A DNA stretch of 64,000 nucleotides from Nocardiopsis alba DSM 43377 (GTDB lineage Bacteria; Actinomycetota; Actinomycetes; Streptosporangiales; Streptosporangiaceae). Each line of letters starts with the position of its first letter. Position 1 is the first letter of the stretch. A model generated the notes under the pieces. It did no database searches. It saw nothing but the letters and a program-made list of their open reading frames with translations, and was not told where the DNA came from. The DNA is taken from positions 1 to 64,000 of the forward strand of contig NZ_ANAC01000007.1 in assembly GCF_000341225.1 (NCBI RefSeq). Reading direction: 5' to 3'. Below, one piece after another: positions 63,553 through 64,000 of the stretch. A program made the translations under genes and the position numbers.

Positions 63553-64000
63553 ATGACCGAGAATCCCGGATCGGGTCTGGACCGACGCGCCATCCTGCGC
63601 GGAGCCGCCATCGCCTCGGGCGCCGTCGCGCTCGGCGCGTTCGGAGCCACGAGCGCCTCGGCCCAGCCCGTCGACGCCACCGACGTCGCACGGATCGCAC
63701 AACCCGAGCTGTACTGGCGCGGCGCCTGGAACGCCCGCCCGCCGAGCGGCCCGATCCAGGTGCTGGCCGCCCCGCCCCGCTACATCGTGGTCCACCACAC
63801 CGCGACGGCCAACAGCACCAACTACACGCTGGACCACGCCCTGGCCCTGTCCAAGTCGATCCAGAACTACCACATGGACTCCAACGGCTGGATCGACACG
63901 GGGCAGCAGCTCACCATCAGCCGCGGCGGCCACCTCATGGAGGGCCGCGATCGCACGCCGGAGTCCATCGCCGCCCGGCAGCACGTCGTCGGCGCCCACG
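63553..64000 (+). CDS. Tat-exported peptidoglycan recognition protein / N-acetylmuramoyl-L-alanine amidase (3' truncated by window)
   Basis: Open to the window edge; 149 residues visible. A twin-arginine signal is present: LDRRAILRG (Arg11-Arg12), hydrophobic AIASGAVALGAFGA and cleavage near ASA-QP. The Amidase_2/PGRP domain follows: ELYWRGAWNARPP, RYIVVHHTATAN (first zinc His), SIQNYHMDSNGWIDTGQQL and RGGHLMEGRD, then RQHVVGAH. It should cleave the MurNAc-L-Ala bond of peptidoglycan outside the cell. GAAGGAT precedes the ATG, right after the presumed ydaO aptamer. The reading frame is intact to base 64000. Confidence 0.88.
   Translation, partial: MTENPGSGLDRRAILRGAAIASGAVALGAFGATSASAQPVDATDVARIAQPELYWRGAWNARPPSGPIQVLAAPPRYIVVHHTATANSTNYTLDHALALSKSIQNYHMDSNGWIDTGQQLTISRGGHLMEGRDRTPESIAARQHVVGAH

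Overview
The window is uniformly very GC-rich, with strong GC bias at third codon positions. It carries actinomycete hallmarks: F420-type luciferase-like oxidoreductase, iron-box (IdeR/DmdR) regulation, twin-arginine wall amidase, whiE-like type II polyketide genes, aerobic cobalamin synthesis and many GTG/TTG starts. A filamentous actinomycete, most likely of the Nocardiopsis group, is the best guess; the genus is inference. I see no transposase, integrase, CRISPR array, tRNA or rRNA.

Layout. 1-18 kb is ordinary housekeeping and accessory metabolism: alkylsulfatase, GNATs, oxidoreductases, an alpha/beta hydrolase, a HAD phosphatase, a BCCT osmolyte carrier, a TetR/DUF418 pair, a GNAT with a probable upstream leader peptide, a methyltransferase, and SDR and DoxX genes. 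18-28 kb holds an ADP-ribosylglycohydrolase, an orphan MetQ-type lipoprotein, a probable three-gene envelope cassette (DUF6153, DUF305 lipoprotein, beta-propeller lipoprotein), a secreted DigH-like glycosidase, an iron-box controlled siderophore-binding lipoprotein and a DraRnl-type RNA ligase. 27.8-33.2 kb holds anmK with a sodium/solute symporter, argG behind two ArgR boxes, and a Fur regulator.

33.6-53.8 kb is a cobalamin island built from three cobalamin-riboswitch units. Unit 1 (+) is cobG(short)-cobH-cobIJ-cobM. Unit 2 (+) is chelatase ChlI/D-cobO-cobBC. Unit 3 (-) is cobN-cobF-cobQ-cobK. cobL lies on the minus strand between units 1 and 2, and a UvrA-like drug-resistance ATPase sits between units 2 and 3. 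Most genes within a unit are coupled by ATGA/GTGA overlaps. The set covers most of the late-cobalt-insertion (aerobic) corrin ring pathway up to cobyric acid, plus the CobC linker enzyme. CobG lacks its iron-sulfur/siroheme half. Nucleotide-loop genes (cobU, cobS, cobT) and cobD/cbiB are not in the window.

54-64 kb holds an alcohol dehydrogenase and a four-gene minimal type II PKS (KS-alpha, CLF, ACP, WhiE-ORFVI-like aromatase). It continues with a membrane-anchored PQQ-type propeller, a PadR/HAAS pair with a promoter suggesting leaderless transcription, and a Tat-exported PGRP/amidase preceded by a probable c-di-AMP (ydaO) riboswitch; the amidase runs off the end.

Nothing here amounts to a clear undescribed system. 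The best leads are the half-length CobG inside an otherwise intact aerobic B12 operon, the CobB-CobC fusion, the leader peptide before the 13.5 kb GNAT, the DUF6153/DUF305/propeller cassette and the stripped-down whiE-like locus.
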